From G965220825 sp965220825 (GTDB lineage: Bacteria > Pseudomonadota > Alphaproteobacteria > UBA828): DNA of 64,000 nt. The position numbers and the translations under genes are program-made. Below are positions 53,579-63,211 of this stretch, one piece after another (the stretch's first letter is position 1; every line of letters begins with the position of its first letter). The notes under the pieces were generated by a model. That model saw only the letters and a list, made by a program, of their open reading frames with translations. It was not told the origin of the DNA and did no database searches. The stretch lies in contig OZ244839.1 in NCBI GenBank assembly GCA_965220825.1, positions 1 to 64,000 of the forward strand. Direction: 5' to 3'.

Positions 53579-53640
53579 AGAGACCCGCGCGGCGCCGCGG
53601 CCCTCGCCGGTTCCGGGCGTCCTGTGCTATAGGCGCGGGC

Positions 53641-55863
53641 GTGAGCGAGCCGCTGCCTGCCGGGGAGATTCGCCCGGTCCCCTTGGACGATGCGCTGAGC
53701 GAGCGCTATCTGGCCTACGCGCTCTCCACCATCACGGCGCGCTCGCTTCCCGACGTGCGCGACGGGTTGAAGCCCGTGCAGCGCCGCCTGCTCTATGCCA
53801 TGCGGGTGCTCAGGCTGGATCCGGACGCGGGCTTCAAGAAATGCGCACGCGTCGTCGGCGACGTGATCGGCAAGTACCACCCCCACGGCGACAGTGCGGT
53901 CTACGACGCCCTGGTCCGTCTCGCGCAGACCTTCGCCGTGCGCTACCCGCTGGTGGAAGGACAGGGCAATTTCGGCAATGTGGACGGCGACAACGCCGCC
54001 GCCATGCGCTACACCGAGGCGCGGCTCACCGACGTCGCCCAGGCGCTGCTCGAAGGGCTGGACGAAGACGCCGTCGACCTCCGCGAGACCTATGACGGCG
54101 GAGACAGGGAGCCCGCCGTCCTGCCCGCGGCCCTCCCCAACCTGCTGGCGAACGGTGCCACGGGCATCGCCGTGGGTCTCGCCACCGGCATCCCGCCCCA
54201 CAATGCGGGGGAGCTCTGCGCGGCGCTGACCGCCTTGCTCAAGAACCCGAAGCTCTCCGACGAGGAACTGGTGGAGCATGTGCCGGGGCCCGACTTCCCC
54301 ACCGGCGGCGTGCTGGTGGAGGATCGCGCCGAGATCGTGGACGCCTACGCCACCGGCCGCGGCGGCTTCCGCGTGCGTGCGCGCTGGGAGGTGGAGCCCG
54401 CGGGTCGCGGCCAGTACCGCATCGTCGTGACCGAAATTCCCTACCAGGTGCAGAAGGGCCGCCTGATCGAGCGTATCGCGGATCTCCTTCAGGCCCGCAA
54501 GCTCGCGCTGCTCGCCGACATCCGCGACGAATCGGCGGAGGACATAAGGCTCGTGCTGGAGCCTCGGAGCCGGACCGTGGACCCGGCACATCTCATGGAG
54601 ACGCTGTTCCGCCGCACCGAGCTCGAGAGCCGCATCGGCTTCAACATGAACCTGCTGGATGCCGCCGGCGTGCCCCAGACCATGAGCCTGAAGGAGGCGC
54701 TCCAGGCCTTCCTCGACCACCGCCGCACCGTCCTGCTGCGCCGCACCGCCCACCGCCTCGCCGAGATCGCGCGCCGCCTCGACGTGCTGGGCGGCTACCT
54801 CGTCGCCTATCTGAATCTGGACGCGGTGATCCGTATCGTGCGGGAGGAAGACGAGCCGAAACCGGTCCTGATGCGCCGCTTCAAGATTTCCGAGGCGCAG
54901 GCCGACGCAATTCTCAACATGCGGCTCCGCGCCCTGCGGCGCCTCGAGGAAGAGGCCATCCGCCGGGAGCACGCCGCGCTGGAGGAGGAGCGTGCCGCGC
55001 TGGAGAAGCTCGCGGTCAGCACGCGCCGCCAGCGCACCGCGCTGCTCCGCGAGATCGCCGAGATGGACCGGCGCTTCGGCGGGGCGACCGCCCTCGGCGC
55101 CCGGCGTACCCGGATCGAAGGTGCGCCGGCACCCGCCGCCGTCCCCGCGGAGGCGCTGGTGGAGCGCGAACCCATCACCGTGCTCTGTTCGGCAAAGGGC
55201 TGGATACGCGCCGTCAAAGGCCATCTCGAGCCCGGTGCGGCGGTGCGCTACAAGGAGGGCGACCGCGAGCGCTTCCGTTTCCACGCGGAAACCACGGACA
55301 GGCTGTTGCTATTCGCCACCGATGGGCGCTTCTACACCCTGGCGGCGGACCGGCTGCCCGGCGGGCGAGGTCTCGGCGAGCCGGTGCGCCTGATGGTCGA
55401 CCTCTCCAACGACCACGAACCGGTCGCGCTCTTCGCCCACCGCCCGGGCGGGCGGCTGCTGGTGGCCGCGACGGACGGCCGCGGGTTCTTCGTCTCCGAG
55501 GACGACGCCGTGGCCCAGACACGCGGCGGGCGGCAGGTGCTCAATCCGGGGCCGGGCGCGGAAGCCGCGGCCTGCGTTCCCGGCGAGGGCGATATGGTGG
55601 CGGCGGTGGGCGCGAACCGCCGGCTGCTTCTCTTCCCGGCCGCCGAACTGCCCGTGCTTGCGCGCGGCCGCGGCGTGATCCTGCAACGCTATCGCGATGC
55701 GGGGCTGAGCGACGTCCAGGTGTTCGAGCGCGCAAGCGGGCTGCGCTGGCGCGCGGGCGGGGGCGTCCGCACCGAAACCGCGCTGGACGACTGGCTCGGC
55801 CGGCGCGGCCAGGCGGGTCGCATCGCGCCGCGTGGCTTCCCCGCTTCCAACCGGTTTCTCTGA
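53641..55863 (+). CDS. parC: DNA topoisomerase IV subunit A
   Basis: A 740-residue type IIA topoisomerase subunit that decatenates daughter chromosomes with ParE. The N-terminus has SERYLAYALSTITARSLPDV and RDGLKPVQRRLLYAM; the quinolone-determining region VGDVIGKYHPHGDSAVYDA has wild-type Ser85; the catalytic Tyr124 is in AAAMRYTEARL. The C-terminal third is a beta-pinwheel with repeated strands but no GyrA box (QRRGGKG), which favours ParC over GyrA. Start is GTG 53641. parE is not in the window. Confidence 0.96.
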   Translation: MSEPLPAGEIRPVPLDDALSERYLAYALSTITARSLPDVRDGLKPVQRRLLYAMRVLRLDPDAGFKKCARVVGDVIGKYHPHGDSAVYDALVRLAQTFAVRYPLVEGQGNFGNVDGDNAAAMRYTEARLTDVAQALLEGLDEDAVDLRETYDGGDREPAVLPAALPNLLANGATGIAVGLATGIPPHNAGELCAALTALLKNPKLSDEELVEHVPGPDFPTGGVLVEDRAEIVDAYATGRGGFRVRARWEVEPAGRGQYRIVVTEIPYQVQKGRLIERIADLLQARKLALLADIRDESAEDIRLVLEPRSRTVDPAHLMETLFRRTELESRIGFNMNLLDAAGVPQTMSLKEALQAFLDHRRTVLLRRTAHRLAEIARRLDVLGGYLVAYLNLDAVIRIVREEDEPKPVLMRRFKISEAQADAILNMRLRALRRLEEEAIRREHAALEEERAALEKLAVSTRRQRTALLREIAEMDRRFGGATALGARRTRIEGAPAPAAVPAEALVEREPITVLCSAKGWIRAVKGHLEPGAAVRYKEGDRERFRFHAETTDRLLLFATDGRFYTLAADRLPGGRGLGEPVRLMVDLSNDHEPVALFAHRPGGRLLVAATDGRGFFVSEDDAVAQTRGGRQVLNPGPGAEAAACVPGEGDMVAAVGANRRLLLFPAAELPVLARGRGVILQRYRDAGLSDVQVFERASGLRWRAGGGVRTETALDDWLGRRGQAGRIAPRGFPASNRFL

Positions 55864-55877
55864 AGGCCCGGGGCGCC

Positions 55878-56561
55878 TCAGCCGTCCAGCAGGCCGAAGG
55901 CGTCCGCGAGCGGGGGTGCGGCGCACCAGGGCGCCGGCCCGTCGGGGAGGCGCGGCAGCAGCGCCGTCCGCAGCGGACCGGCGTGCCGCAGGATGGTGTC
56001 GCGCGTCTCGGCGAGGGGCACCGGGCTTTCCGGCGATTCGCTGATTGCCAGCCCGGCGACGGGGATTGCGCGCGCACGGAGCGCGGCAAGGGCCGTCAGC
56101 GTGTGGCTGATGGTGCCGAGATAGCTGCCCGCCACCAGCAGGGCCGGAATGCCGAGCGCCGCCATCCAGTCCAGCACCGTGTGGCGGTCGTCGAGCGGCA
56201 CCATGACTCCGCCGACACCTTCGATCAGCAGCGGATCGCCCTCCGCCGCCCGGCAGAAGGCGAGGATCGCCTCGACGTCGAGCCGCCGTCCCTCGCGGGC
56301 CGCCGCCATGTCGGGGGAGAGTGGCGCCGCGAACCGCCAGGGGGAGACCGCGTCGACGGCCTCATGGGTGAGCGGCGCGCCGAGGCTCGTGAGCAGCATG
56401 CCGGTATCGCTTGCGGGCACATCGTCGGAATCCCACCCGCTGATTACCGGCTTGAGGGCGCGCACGCCCCGCCCCATGGCGCGAAGCTCCCGGCAGAGCG
56501 CAGCCGCGACCACGGTTTTGCCCACGCCGGTGCCGGTGCCGGTGACGAAGAGTGCTCTCAT
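55878..56561 (-). CDS. bioD: Dethiobiotin synthetase
   Basis: A 227-residue ATP-dependent enzyme closing the ureido ring of dethiobiotin from 7,8-diaminopelargonate and CO2. The P-loop GTGTGVGKT is at residues 8-16; KPVISGWDSDD and the LLIEGVGGVMVPL motif are also typical. The ATG overlaps the bioF stop by 4 bp (ATGA), so translation is coupled. Second gene of a bioF-bioD operon; bioA and bioB are not nearby. Confidence 0.94.
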   Translation of the reverse strand: MRALFVTGTGTGVGKTVVAAALCRELRAMGRGVRALKPVISGWDSDDVPASDTGMLLTSLGAPLTHEAVDAVSPWRFAAPLSPDMAAAREGRRLDVEAILAFCRAAEGDPLLIEGVGGVMVPLDDRHTVLDWMAALGIPALLVAGSYLGTISHTLTALAALRARAIPVAGLAISESPESPVPLAETRDTILRHAGPLRTALLPRLPDGPAPWCAAPPLADAFGLLDG

Positions 56562-57712
56562 GAGGCCAGCACCCGCTCGCGGAAGAGTGCGGCGAGCCGT
56601 TCGATGTCCGCGTCGTCATGTCCCGCGCTGAAGGTGAGCCGCAGCCGTGCCGTGCCCTCAGGCACCGTCGGCGGCCGGATGGCGGTGACGAGGAAGCCTT
56701 CCTCCTCGAGCATGCGCGATGCCGCGAGCGCGTGCTCCGGCGCACCCAGCAGCACGGGCACGATGCAGCTTTCCGGTGCCGGGCGGTCGATCAGCGCGCA
56801 GAACCGCGCGGCGTTGCGCAAGGGGCGGGCCACCAGTGCCTTGTCGCGCGCAATGATGTCCAGGCTCGCGATACTGGCGGCGACCGCGGCCGGCGGCAGG
56901 CCGGTGGAGTAGATGAAGGGGCGCGCGCGGGTGCGGATCAGGTCGATCACCGGGCGCGATGCACAGAGATAGCCGCCATAGCTGCCGACGGCCTTGGAGA
57001 GCGTGCCCATCTGGAGCGGCACATCTGCCTTCGTGCCCCCGCGGAAGCTGGAGCCGCGCCCGCCGCCCACGACGCCGATGCCGTGGGCGTCGTCGGTCAT
57101 CAGCCAGGCGTCGTGGGCGGCGGCGAGCGCCGCCATGGCGTCGATGGGCGCCACGTCGCCGTCCATGCTGAAGACGCCGTCGGTGAGGATCAGCGCACGG
57201 CCATGGTCGGTGCGGCGGGTGGCCAGCAGGGCTTCCAGATGACCGAGATCGTTATGGCGGAAGATCTCCACATGGGCCCGCGCAAGCGCCGCGCCCGAGC
57301 GCAGGCAGGCGTGGCTCAGCTCGTCGGCGAGGATCAGGTCGCCCCGGCCCGCGAGGCTCGGCACGATACCGAGATTGGCGAGATAGCCGGAGCCGAAGAC
57401 GCATGCGGCCTCCGTTCCCTTGAGGGTCGCGAGGCGGTCTTCGAGAGCGGCGAAGAGCGGGTGGCTGCCGGTGACGAGGCGCGATGCGCCGGAGCCTGCG
57501 CCCCAGCGTTCCGTCGCCTCCATCGCCGCGCGCTTCACCGCCGGGTGATGGGCGAGATTGAGATAGTCGTTGGAACAGAAGGAGATGAGCTCCCGCGCGC
57601 CGCGCCGGACACGGACCGGCCCTTCGGGCGCGGTCTCGGTGACGGTGCGGCGCAGGCGGCGCGCATCCAGCGCATCGAGCTTCTCCTGCGCGAAGCGGTC
57701 GAGCGATTCCAT
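56558..57712 (-). CDS. bioF: 8-amino-7-oxononanoate synthase
   Basis: A 384-residue PLP-dependent alpha-oxoamine synthase joining pimeloyl thioester and alanine, the first committed step of biotin ring formation. The PLP lysine is in MGTLSKAVGSYGGYLC (about residue 238); LTDGVFSMDGDVAPI and DDAHGIGVVGGGRGS are typical. CoA ligase-type relatives (Kbl, HemA) share the fold, but the adjacent bioD settles identity. ATG 57712 (MESLDRF) is preferred over the GTG at 57745. Confidence 0.93.
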   Translation of the reverse strand: MESLDRFAQEKLDALDARRLRRTVTETAPEGPVRVRRGARELISFCSNDYLNLAHHPAVKRAAMEATERWGAGSGASRLVTGSHPLFAALEDRLATLKGTEAACVFGSGYLANLGIVPSLAGRGDLILADELSHACLRSGAALARAHVEIFRHNDLGHLEALLATRRTDHGRALILTDGVFSMDGDVAPIDAMAALAAAHDAWLMTDDAHGIGVVGGGRGSSFRGGTKADVPLQMGTLSKAVGSYGGYLCASRPVIDLIRTRARPFIYSTGLPPAAVAASIASLDIIARDKALVARPLRNAARFCALIDRPAPESCIVPVLLGAPEHALAASRMLEEEGFLVTAIRPPTVPEGTARLRLTFSAGHDDADIERLAALFRERVLAS

Positions 57713-57844
57713 GGGTTTCCCGGGCGGCGTTCGCTGTCCCGCCACGCTGTTTCAGCCCCCGCCGCTTGTCAACCGCGGCGCCGTCCGGTTGTCGTTTCCG
57801 CCGCGGCCGCTCTACCATCAGTCGGTGGCGACTTGGAGGAAGCG

Positions 57845-58426
57845 ATGAGGACCATCGAGATCACGCCGGCGGAGATGGAGAAGCGGATTTCGCGCTACGG
57901 TGCGTTGCAGCCGCTGCCCATTCAGCAGGATCCGGAGATTCCGCAAGAGGCGAACGATGTCATCTATGCGCGCAAGCTGCTCTCCGTTATCGGGCTGGAC
58001 GAGGATGCGGAGACCCCGATCAATGCCGGCGCGCCGATCAAGGGCGCTGCGGGCCTCACCATGACTCTCGCGGTCTGTCCACCGGGCCAGGGGCCGTCGC
58101 TCCATGCCCACCAGAAGACCTACGAGACCTTTACCGTGCTCAAGGGCCGCTTCGAGGTGACGTGGAACGACGACGGCGGCGGACGGGTGGAGCTCGGCAC
58201 GTTCGACACCATCTCCGTACCGCCCAAGGTCAACCGCGCGTTCCGCAATATCGGGAGCGAGGAGGGCATATTGCAGGTGCTGATCACCGGCGGCGTCCAC
58301 GACATGACCGATATCGACATTTCGCCCCAGGTGGCGGAGCGGCTGGACGCCATCAAGCCCGGTGTGAAGGAGAAGTTCCACGCCATGGGGCTGACCTTCG
58401 AAGCCCACCGGGACGCCGCCGCCTGA
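57845..58426 (+). CDS. Cupin domain-containing protein
   Basis: A 193-residue protein with one cupin barrel: LAVCPPGQGPSLHAHQKTYETFTVLKG carries the first motif (H-A-H followed by E-T-F), and FDTISVPPKVNRAFRNIGSE the second, with Asn where many cupins have His. Metal binding is probable. The start ATG 57845 has GGAGGA five bases upstream. It is divergent from bioF and convergent with the desaturase gene; the substrate is unknown. Similarity to dioxygenases or isomerases cannot be resolved by sequence alone. Confidence 0.85.
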   Translation: MRTIEITPAEMEKRISRYGALQPLPIQQDPEIPQEANDVIYARKLLSVIGLDEDAETPINAGAPIKGAAGLTMTLAVCPPGQGPSLHAHQKTYETFTVLKGRFEVTWNDDGGGRVELGTFDTISVPPKVNRAFRNIGSEEGILQVLITGGVHDMTDIDISPQVAERLDAIKPGVKEKFHAMGLTFEAHRDAAA

Positions 58427-58450
58427 GGGCGGGCGCCGCGCCCCGACCGG

Positions 58451-59443
58451 CTATGCCCCTGCCCGGCGCGGCGCGGCGAACACCCGGCCGAGCCCGTCGG
58501 CGAGGCCCCGGAGGTCCGCGCCCCGGAAGGCACCCGCTTGGGCCAGTGCGCGGTGGCAGGCCGGCAGGTTGTAATGCGGGATCGCCGGGTAGAGATGGTG
58601 CTCGATGTGATAGTTCACATGGTGCGGAAACAGGAGCCAGAGCAGCCAGCCCGGCGCGAGACTGGTCCGCGCGGCGGTGAAGGGAGAGGCGGTGTCCGTC
58701 ACCGCCCCGTGCTCCAGCACGGCCCGCAGCCTTAGCAACGCCTGTAGCACGGTCACCGCCGGCAGCACCCAGAGCAGCAGATACTCGACAAGAAAGCCGC
58801 CGGCCGCGGCGCCGCCGAGCAGCGCGGCCTGGAGGGCGGCGACGCACCAGCGGTCCCGCCGGGCGTCGGCGCGAAGCGCGGGCGCGGTGTCGTCCGCCGC
58901 GCGCCGCTCCGCGCCCTGCCGCTCCCGGTCGATCGCCGGATGTCCGAAGAAATAGCGATAGGTCTTCCAGGCGGTAAACCCGGCAAGGTCCCGCGCAAGC
59001 TTCTTGAGCAGGTAGAGCCGCCCCCTGGGATAGCCGCCATGGAGCGCCATGTCCGGATCCTGCGCGCCGTAGAGATGGTTGTGGTGCAGGCGATGGAGCA
59101 CGCGGTAGGTCGGCATGGAGATTCCCACCACGCCGCCCAGTGTCCGCCCCACCGCCTCGTTGAGACCGCGGTTCGGATAAAGACGGTAATGGGCGGCATC
59201 GTGCGCCAGCACGAAGAGCGCATGCTGGCGGCTTGCGATCAGAAGGACCGCCGCGGCCAGCACCAGTGGATGGCCGGAGGCCGCCGCGGCCCCTATGGCG
59301 GCGGCAAGGACGCCCAGCGTCTCGCAGACGGCCCGTGTCGCCCGCACCGAGTCGAGCCTGGAGAGCTGTTTGACCGTCTTCGTCGGCAACCGCCGGGCGC
59401 CGCGCCCGTCGTCGAGAAACGCGCAACCCGTGGTATCCGTCAC
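58451..59443 (-). CDS. Membrane fatty acid desaturase
   Basis: A 330-residue integral membrane di-iron enzyme with the three His boxes HDAAHY, HRLHHNH and HHVNYHIEHHLYP, plus several hydrophobic segments. It introduces double bonds into acyl chains or hydroxylates related lipids at the inner membrane. The GTG at 59443 is used as start. It resembles the FADS_DES group, which includes carotenoid ketolases/hydroxylases, so acyl versus other lipid substrate is uncertain. Confidence 0.92.
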   Translation of the reverse strand: MTDTTGCAFLDDGRGARRLPTKTVKQLSRLDSVRATRAVCETLGVLAAAIGAAAASGHPLVLAAAVLLIASRQHALFVLAHDAAHYRLYPNRGLNEAVGRTLGGVVGISMPTYRVLHRLHHNHLYGAQDPDMALHGGYPRGRLYLLKKLARDLAGFTAWKTYRYFFGHPAIDRERQGAERRAADDTAPALRADARRDRWCVAALQAALLGGAAAGGFLVEYLLLWVLPAVTVLQALLRLRAVLEHGAVTDTASPFTAARTSLAPGWLLWLLFPHHVNYHIEHHLYPAIPHYNLPACHRALAQAGAFRGADLRGLADGLGRVFAAPRRAGA

Positions 59444-59543
59444 GTGCTCTGCCCTCGTCCGGCCAACGGTTGCGCGGAGAGCACGTACCGCCCGCGCGCG
59501 ACAAGCGGCTCGCGATCCCGCATCCCCACCGCCAAAGCGCTGC

Positions 59544-60407
<864 letters not shown>

Positions 60408-60479
60408 GGCCGCAGTCTACACCGCGCGCCGCGCTCTGCGGTATAACCGGCACCGGACGGGGCGTGGAGCGGCGCGGCG

Positions 60480-61586
60480 ATGGCGGCGGCAGCGAAGGGT
60501 AGCGAACAGCGGCAGTTGCGGCGGGGCTGGACCACCGGCGCCTGCGCCGCGGCCGCGGCCCGGGCAGCCTATACGGCGCTTGTCACGGGCCGCTTTCCCG
60601 ACCCCGTTTCGGTGGGGCTTCCCGGTGGCGAGCGGCCGGCCTTCCCGCTCGCCGTCGCCGTCCGCTGCGGTGCGTCGGCGCGTGCAGGCGTTCGCAAGGA
60701 CGCGGGCGACGATCCCGACGTGACCCACGGCGCGGTGGTGGAGGCCTGGGTCCGCCCCGCGCCGCCCGGCGCGGGAATCCTGTTCCGCGCGGGCGAAGGC
60801 GTCGGCATCGTGACCCGCCCCGGCCTCGGTCTCGCGGTGGGCGAGCCCGCCATCAATCCCGGGCCCCGGCGGATCGTCACAGGCGCCCTGCGCGACGCCG
60901 CGGCGACGCTCGGAGGCCCCACGGATGTCTCCGTCGCCATCGTCATCCCCGGCGGGCGGGCGCTCGCGCAACGGACGATGAACGGCCGCCTGGGCATCGT
61001 CGGCGGCCTTTCCGTGCTGGGTACGTCCGGCATCGTGAAGCCCTATTCCTGTTCCGCCTGGATCGCCTCGATCCGCCAGGGCGTGGATGTGGCGGTCGCC
61101 GGCGGCGCGACACATCTGGCCGGCGCGACGGGCCGTGTCTCGGAGGAGGCGGTTCAAGCGCTCCACGGCCTCGACCCCGTCGCGCTCGTCGACATGGGGG
61201 ATTTCGTCGGTGCATTGTTGAAGCAGGTGCGGCGCAGACCCGTCCCCCGGCTTACGGTCGCCGGCGGTTTCGCCAAGATTTCCAAGCTTGCGGACGGCCA
61301 TATGGACCTTCATTCGGCCCGCAGCACGGTGGATCGCGAGGGTCTTCAGCGCCGGCTCGCGGCCCTCGGTGCGGGTTCCGAGACGCTGGCCCGCGCCCGC
61401 GCCGTACCCTCCGCCGGCGCCGTGCTCTCGATTGCGCAAGAGGCGGGCTTCGCGCTCGGCGATGCGGTCGCGACGGCGGCCAAGGCCCGCATCGAGACGG
61501 TTCTCGAAGGGGCGTCCCCCTGCCCAACGGTCGATGTTCTCATCGTGGACCGTGAGGGCCGCCCTGCGGGCCGCGCCGGGCCTTGA
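60480..61586 (+). CDS. cbiD: Cobalt-precorrin-5B C1-methyltransferase CbiD
   Basis: A 368-residue CbiD-family enzyme, which methylates C1 in corrin ring formation. Typical segments are RRGWTTGACAAAAARAAY, KDAGDDPDVTHGAVV, GEGVGIVTRPGLGLAVGEPAINPGPR and FVGALLKQVRRRPVPRL, SKLADGHMDLHS. CbiD belongs to the anaerobic nomenclature but replaces CobF in many alphaproteobacteria with otherwise aerobic cob genes. It is followed by cobK. Confidence 0.95.
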   Translation: MAAAAKGSEQRQLRRGWTTGACAAAAARAAYTALVTGRFPDPVSVGLPGGERPAFPLAVAVRCGASARAGVRKDAGDDPDVTHGAVVEAWVRPAPPGAGILFRAGEGVGIVTRPGLGLAVGEPAINPGPRRIVTGALRDAAATLGGPTDVSVAIVIPGGRALAQRTMNGRLGIVGGLSVLGTSGIVKPYSCSAWIASIRQGVDVAVAGGATHLAGATGRVSEEAVQALHGLDPVALVDMGDFVGALLKQVRRRPVPRLTVAGGFAKISKLADGHMDLHSARSTVDREGLQRRLAALGAGSETLARARAVPSAGAVLSIAQEAGFALGDAVATAAKARIETVLEGASPCPTVDVLIVDREGRPAGRAGP

Positions 61587-61641
61587 GGCAGCGACTGCCT
61601 CGAATGGTGCGTCCGCGCGCCGCGATGGCGGAGGGAGCCCC

Positions 61642-62430
61642 TTGGCCGCCAGGCGGCTCTTGATCCTGGGCGGAACATCCGAAGGGCGCGCGCTTGCGGA
61701 CGCCGCGTCGGTGCGTTTCGGGCGGGACTTGGCGGTGGTCTCGGCGCTGGCGGGGCGGACGAACGCGCCGCGGCTTCCCGAGGGTGCGGTTCGGATCGGC
61801 GGTTTCGGCGGCACCGATGGGCTCGCTTCCTATTTGCGTGCGGAGAGGATCGACCTTCTGGTGGATGCGACTCATCCCTTCGCGACACGGATTTCCGTGC
61901 AGGCCCGGGACGCGGCTGCGCGTGTCGGCGTCCCACGGCTGATCCTGACGCGCCCCTCCTGGCGTCCCGCGGCGGGCGACCGCTGGATCGAGGTGGAAAC
62001 CCTGGAGGAGGCCGCGACCGCGATTCCGGCGGAGGCGCGTATGGTGTTCCTCGCGCTCGGTGCACAGGGGCTCGCCCGTTTCGCCCTTGCCGCCGTGTCT
62101 CCGGCGTGCCCGGCGCGCGGGTTTCTGGTCCGTATGGTGGATCCGCCGCGGGAGCATGTCGCACTGCCCCGATACCGGCTCGTCCTGGCGCGCGGCCCCT
62201 TCTCCGAAACGGCGGAACGGGCGCTCTTCGCCGAGCACGGCATCGATTGCCTGGTGGCCCGCGCCTCGGGCGGAGAGGCGGCGGCTGCCAAGCTTGCGGC
62301 GGCGCGGGCGCTGGGGCTCTCGGTGGTGATGGTGCGCCGGCCCCCGCCGCCCGAGGGCGAGCGGGTCTCGTCGCTGGAGGCGGCACTCGCCTGGGTTGCG
62401 CAGCGCCTCGCCGAAGGCACGCGTCGCTGA
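61642..62430 (+). CDS. cobK: Precorrin-6A reductase
   Basis: A 262-residue NAD(P)H-dependent reductase of precorrin-6A. The N-terminal LLILGGTSEGRALADAA nucleotide motif, the DLLVDATHPFATRISVQARDAA segment and the C-terminal LVARASGGEAAAAKLAAARA region (about residue 205) mark CobK/CbiJ. The reading frame has no ATG or GTG near the family start; TTG 61642 follows GGAGGGA at six bases and is the best start. It is convergent with cobM. Confidence 0.92.
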   Translation: MAARRLLILGGTSEGRALADAASVRFGRDLAVVSALAGRTNAPRLPEGAVRIGGFGGTDGLASYLRAERIDLLVDATHPFATRISVQARDAAARVGVPRLILTRPSWRPAAGDRWIEVETLEEAATAIPAEARMVFLALGAQGLARFALAAVSPACPARGFLVRMVDPPREHVALPRYRLVLARGPFSETAERALFAEHGIDCLVARASGGEAAAAKLAAARALGLSVVMVRRPPPPEGERVSSLEAALAWVAQRLAEGTRR

Positions 62431-62452
62431 GGGCCGCCGAAGAAGGGCGCGG

Positions 62453-63211
62453 TTACCTGCGAGGCCGCAAGACGTGATGGTGGGCGGCGTCGTAGAGGCG
62501 GCTTTCGTCGAAGTCCGGTGCGGCGAGCGCTTCGCCCACCATGATGAGGGCGGTGCGCGTAAGGCGGAGCGCCTTCACCTTGCTCCGGATGTCGCCCAGC
62601 GTGCCGCGCAGGATCCGCTCGTCCGGCCAGCTCACCCGGTAGGCGACGACCACCGGGCAGTCAGGCCCGCGCGCGGGCGTGAGCGCGCGGACCACATGCG
62701 CCAAGTTGGCGATCGAGAGGTGGATGGCGAGGGTCCCGCCTGCGGCGGCCAAGGTCTCCAGCCGCTCGCCCTTGGGCATCGACGAGGCGCGCACGGCGGT
62801 CCGCGTGAGCACCACCGTCTGGGCGATGCCGGGGAGCGTCAGTTCCTGGCGGATCGCGGCGGCGGCGGCGGCGTAGGCGGGCACGCCCGGCGTGACGTCA
62901 TAGGCGATACCCGCCCGGTCCAGCCGCCGCATCTGCTCGGCGACGGCGCCGTAGAGCGAGGGGTCGCCGGAGTGGAGGCGGGCGACATCCTCACCCCGCG
63001 AGTCCGCCCGTTCCATCTCCGCAAGGATGGCATCGAGATCGAGCGGTGCCGTGTCCACGATATGCGCATCCGACTGCGCTTCTTCGAGAATCGCTCGCGG
63101 AACCAGGGAGCCCGCATAGAGCACCACCGGGCAGCGTTGCAGCAGACGGAGCCCGCGTACCGTGATCAGGTCCGGCGCGCCGGGGCCCGCGCCGATGAAG
63201 TGGACCGTCAC
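62453..63211 (-). CDS. cobM: Precorrin-4 C11-methyltransferase
   Basis: A 252-residue tetrapyrrole methylase adding the methyl group at C11. Motifs: VHFIGAGPGAPDLITVRG, LYAGSLVPRAIL, RLHSGDPSLYGAVAEQMRRL and DVTPGVPAYAAAAAAIRQEL, LTLPG. GTG 63211 overlaps the cobJ stop by 4 bp, showing translational coupling to cobJ. In-frame sequence upstream is antisense-like and was excluded. Confidence 0.94.
   Translation of the reverse strand: MTVHFIGAGPGAPDLITVRGLRLLQRCPVVLYAGSLVPRAILEEAQSDAHIVDTAPLDLDAILAEMERADSRGEDVARLHSGDPSLYGAVAEQMRRLDRAGIAYDVTPGVPAYAAAAAAIRQELTLPGIAQTVVLTRTAVRASSMPKGERLETLAAAGGTLAIHLSIANLAHVVRALTPARGPDCPVVVAYRVSWPDERILRGTLGDIRSKVKALRLTRTALIMVGEALAAPDFDESRLYDAAHHHVLRPRR

Noticed and set aside
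57781..57845. Possible bioF promoter TTGACA on the minus strand
   Set aside because: A TTGACA is present on the minus strand near 57768, but no acceptable -10 box at 16-18 bp spacing.
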